The notes under the pieces are model-generated. The model did no database searches, was not told the DNA's origin, and saw only the letters and a program-made list of their open reading frames with translations. A program made the translations under genes and the position numbers. 45,622 bases of DNA from Bacteroidota bacterium (GTDB lineage: Bacteria; Bacteroidota; Bacteroidia; B-17B0; Aurantibacillaceae), in the NCBI GenBank assembly GCA_013297775.1, contig JAAFIL010000028.1, positions 1 to 45,622 on the forward strand. The letters are read 5' to 3'. Every line of letters begins with the position of its first letter. Positions within the stretch are counted from its first letter, which is position 1. This document shows positions 44,492-45,622 of the stretch, one piece after another.

Positions 44492-44923
44492 ATGAAACCG
44501 ATGAACGCAAACGATAAACCGATAAAAAAATTAGCATTAAAAGGCATGACATTAATTGAGTTGTTATTGGTGTTAGCTTTAATAGGTATTTTATTATCTA
44601 TGGCGGTACCTAAGCTAATGCCCTTAATAGGCCGAACCAAATCGTTGGAGGCGCAAATGCAATTAAAGCATTTGTTAGGGTTACAGAAAAATTATTTTTA
44701 CATTAATTCGAAGTACACGACTAACTTAGATGATTTGGGTTTTGAACAATCGAAACTTATATCGGCGGGTGGTAAGGCTAATTATAAAATAGAAGTGTTA
44801 GAAGCCAGTAACACGGGGTTTGTAGCCAAAGCCAGTTCTGTTACCGATTTTGACCAAGATGGGCAATTGAATGTGTGGCAAGTGAATCAAGACGAAGAAA
44901 TTAAAGAAGTTACCAAAGATTAA
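44492..44923 (+). CDS. gspG: major pseudopilin, GspG-like
   Basis: A 143-residue prepilin, probably the main subunit of the pseudopilus. The prepilin site is ALKG/MTLIELLLVLALIGILL with Glu5. The short globular part has the GspG-like LKHLLGLQKNYFYINSKYTT and ends in an Asp-rich, EF-hand-like loop, SVTDFDQDGQLNVWQVNQDE, that is likely to bind Ca2+ as in GspG C-terminal regions. It starts 35 bp after gspF, the largest gap in the operon, which may allow separate expression of the abundant subunit. The peptidase gene begins immediately after its stop. Confidence 0.85.
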   Translation: MKPMNANDKPIKKLALKGMTLIELLLVLALIGILLSMAVPKLMPLIGRTKSLEAQMQLKHLLGLQKNYFYINSKYTTNLDDLGFEQSKLISAGGKANYKIEVLEASNTGFVAKASSVTDFDQDGQLNVWQVNQDEEIKEVTKD

Positions 44924-45409
44924 GTGGAGGTGTTACCATTAACACTGTATAGCCTTTTAATTGTTAGTTCGGTGTTTATTGTTTACCAAGATTTTAAGTA
45001 CCGTTCGATTGCGGTGTGGTGGTTGTTGCTTTACCATGCCAGTTGTTGGTTGGTTTATTGGCAGCACGAAAGCACGGCTCTGTTTTTAATGAATGTTATT
45101 TTTTGTGCGTTATACATGCTGCTGTGTTATGCGGTGTTGAAGGTGTATTATTATGTAAAGACGGGTAAAGTTGAAAAGGTGTTAGATGTTAAATTAGGTT
45201 GGGGCGATGTGTGGATGTTTTTTTGTATAGGATCTTGTTTGCGTTTACCGCTGTTTATTTATTTTTTTACGCTCACTTTTGTGGGGGCTTGTTTATGGTA
45301 TTTTATTTTTTTAAGAAAGCGAGAAGCTACAATACCTTTGGCGGCTTTTATGGTAATGGCTTATGGTGGGTACTTGGTGTTTTGTTTTGGGTTGAACAAA
45401 TGGGGGTAA
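44924..45409 (+). CDS. prepilin peptidase-like aspartic membrane protease (A24), minimal form
   Basis: A 161-residue polytopic protein (about five to six helices). Two candidate catalytic Asp are visible: D23 in VYQDFKYRSI and D95 in LGWGDVWMF, the latter fitting the GxGD signature of A24 peptidases. It lacks the N-terminal cytosolic zinc/methylase domain of full-length GspO/PilD, so it should cleave leaders and may not methylate. The start is a GTG directly adjacent to the gspG stop. Its place as last gene of a pseudopilin operon strongly supports the function. Confidence 0.82.
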   Translation: MEVLPLTLYSLLIVSSVFIVYQDFKYRSIAVWWLLLYHASCWLVYWQHESTALFLMNVIFCALYMLLCYAVLKVYYYVKTGKVEKVLDVKLGWGDVWMFFCIGSCLRLPLFIYFFTLTFVGACLWYFIFLRKREATIPLAAFMVMAYGGYLVFCFGLNKWG

Positions 45410-45410
45410 T

Positions 45411-45622
45411 GAGTGAGAACTTTATTGGGGGGGAGAAGTGGCGCGCAAAGGGCGCAAAGGACGCAGAGGGTATTAAGTGAGAACGTTATTAGGGTTTGAG
45501 AGAAGTGGCACGCAAAGGGCGCAGAGGACGCAAAGTTTGTAGAGGGAGGGGGTATTAAGCAAGAATGTTGTTGGGGGGTGAGAGAAGTGGCACGCAAAGG
45601 GCGCAAAGGACGCAAAGGGCGC
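45411..45622 (+). repeat. tandem repeat with GCACGCAAAGGGCGCAAAGG core, three units to the window edge
   Basis: Units of about 65-85 bp: a GAGAA...TT-GGG lead, then AGAAGTGGCACGCAAAGGG, CGCAAAGGACGCAAAG and GGGTATTAAG. The three cores begin near 45436, 45507 and 45588. The core is shared with 13231-13373. Frames through it on both strands are low-complexity nonsense. The array continues past the edge of the window. Confidence 0.8.

Noticed and set aside
45361-45615. 84-codon minus frame and 93-codon plus frame at the right edge
   Set aside because: Both are translations of the GCAAAGG repeat (Pro/Leu/Arg/Cys-rich or Lys/Ala-rich nonsense).

Overview
The window is AT-rich chromosomal DNA from a member of the Bacteroidota. 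Evidence: three secreted proteins end in T9SS-type C-terminal sorting domains; there is an OmpP1/FadL-like porin; TAnnTTTG (-7) promoter boxes lie close to several start codons; Shine-Dalgarno sequences are weak or absent; and Leu codon use is dominated by TTA in most genes. I see no tRNA, rRNA, CRISPR array or complete insertion sequence.

Layout. 1-400: a MITE-like palindrome and a terminator. 399-3271 (minus): outer-membrane porin and a Gly/Trp/Asn-repeat lipoprotein. 3411-8162 (plus): prolyl-tRNA synthetase, long-form urocanate hydratase and a TPR membrane protein. 8170-10070 (minus): DinB/DUF1572 protein and the tRNA methylthiotransferase MtaB. 10071-12480: an acquired EcoRV-type restriction-modification island (endonuclease plus Dam-like methylase, overlapping ATGA) followed by an attC-like imperfect palindrome. 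12579-13106: thioredoxin-fold protein. 13107-13709: repeats, including an inverted second copy of the MITE. 13710-25893: three T9SS cargo proteins, among them a 2241-residue modular M4 metalloprotease and a 1401-residue choice-of-anchor protein with 216-bp repeats. 26295-27541 (minus): peptidase T broken by a -1 frameshift. 27933-32859: NadR-like kinase, ComB phosphatase, GcvT, Kup potassium transporter and a small exported protein. 32860-33641: a repeat-rich gap with a large nested palindrome. 33642-45409: one tightly packed 13-gene operon for a type II secretion / type IV pilus-like machine. 45411-45622: tandem copies of a GCGCAAAGGACGCAAAG-type repeat.

How the genes work together. The last 12 kb encode a nearly complete T2SS-like apparatus in one transcription unit: ATPase, secretin, GspL/PilMN-like and GspM/PilO-like inner-membrane proteins, a GspC/PilP-like clamp, three prepilin-like proteins, GspF and a dedicated prepilin peptidase. 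It also carries three parts that do not belong to the textbook set: a fibronectin-like lipoprotein, a MORN-repeat protein with a Lys-rich tail, and a membrane-anchored protein with a possible beta-helical end. The window therefore holds cargo of one export route (T9SS sorting domains) and the machinery of another. The best candidates for new biology are this operon's accessory parts, the duplicated Rossmann-like domains inserted within Ig-like domains of the protease, and the MITE/attC-like mobile signals. All functional calls come from reading the sequence; no database search was run.
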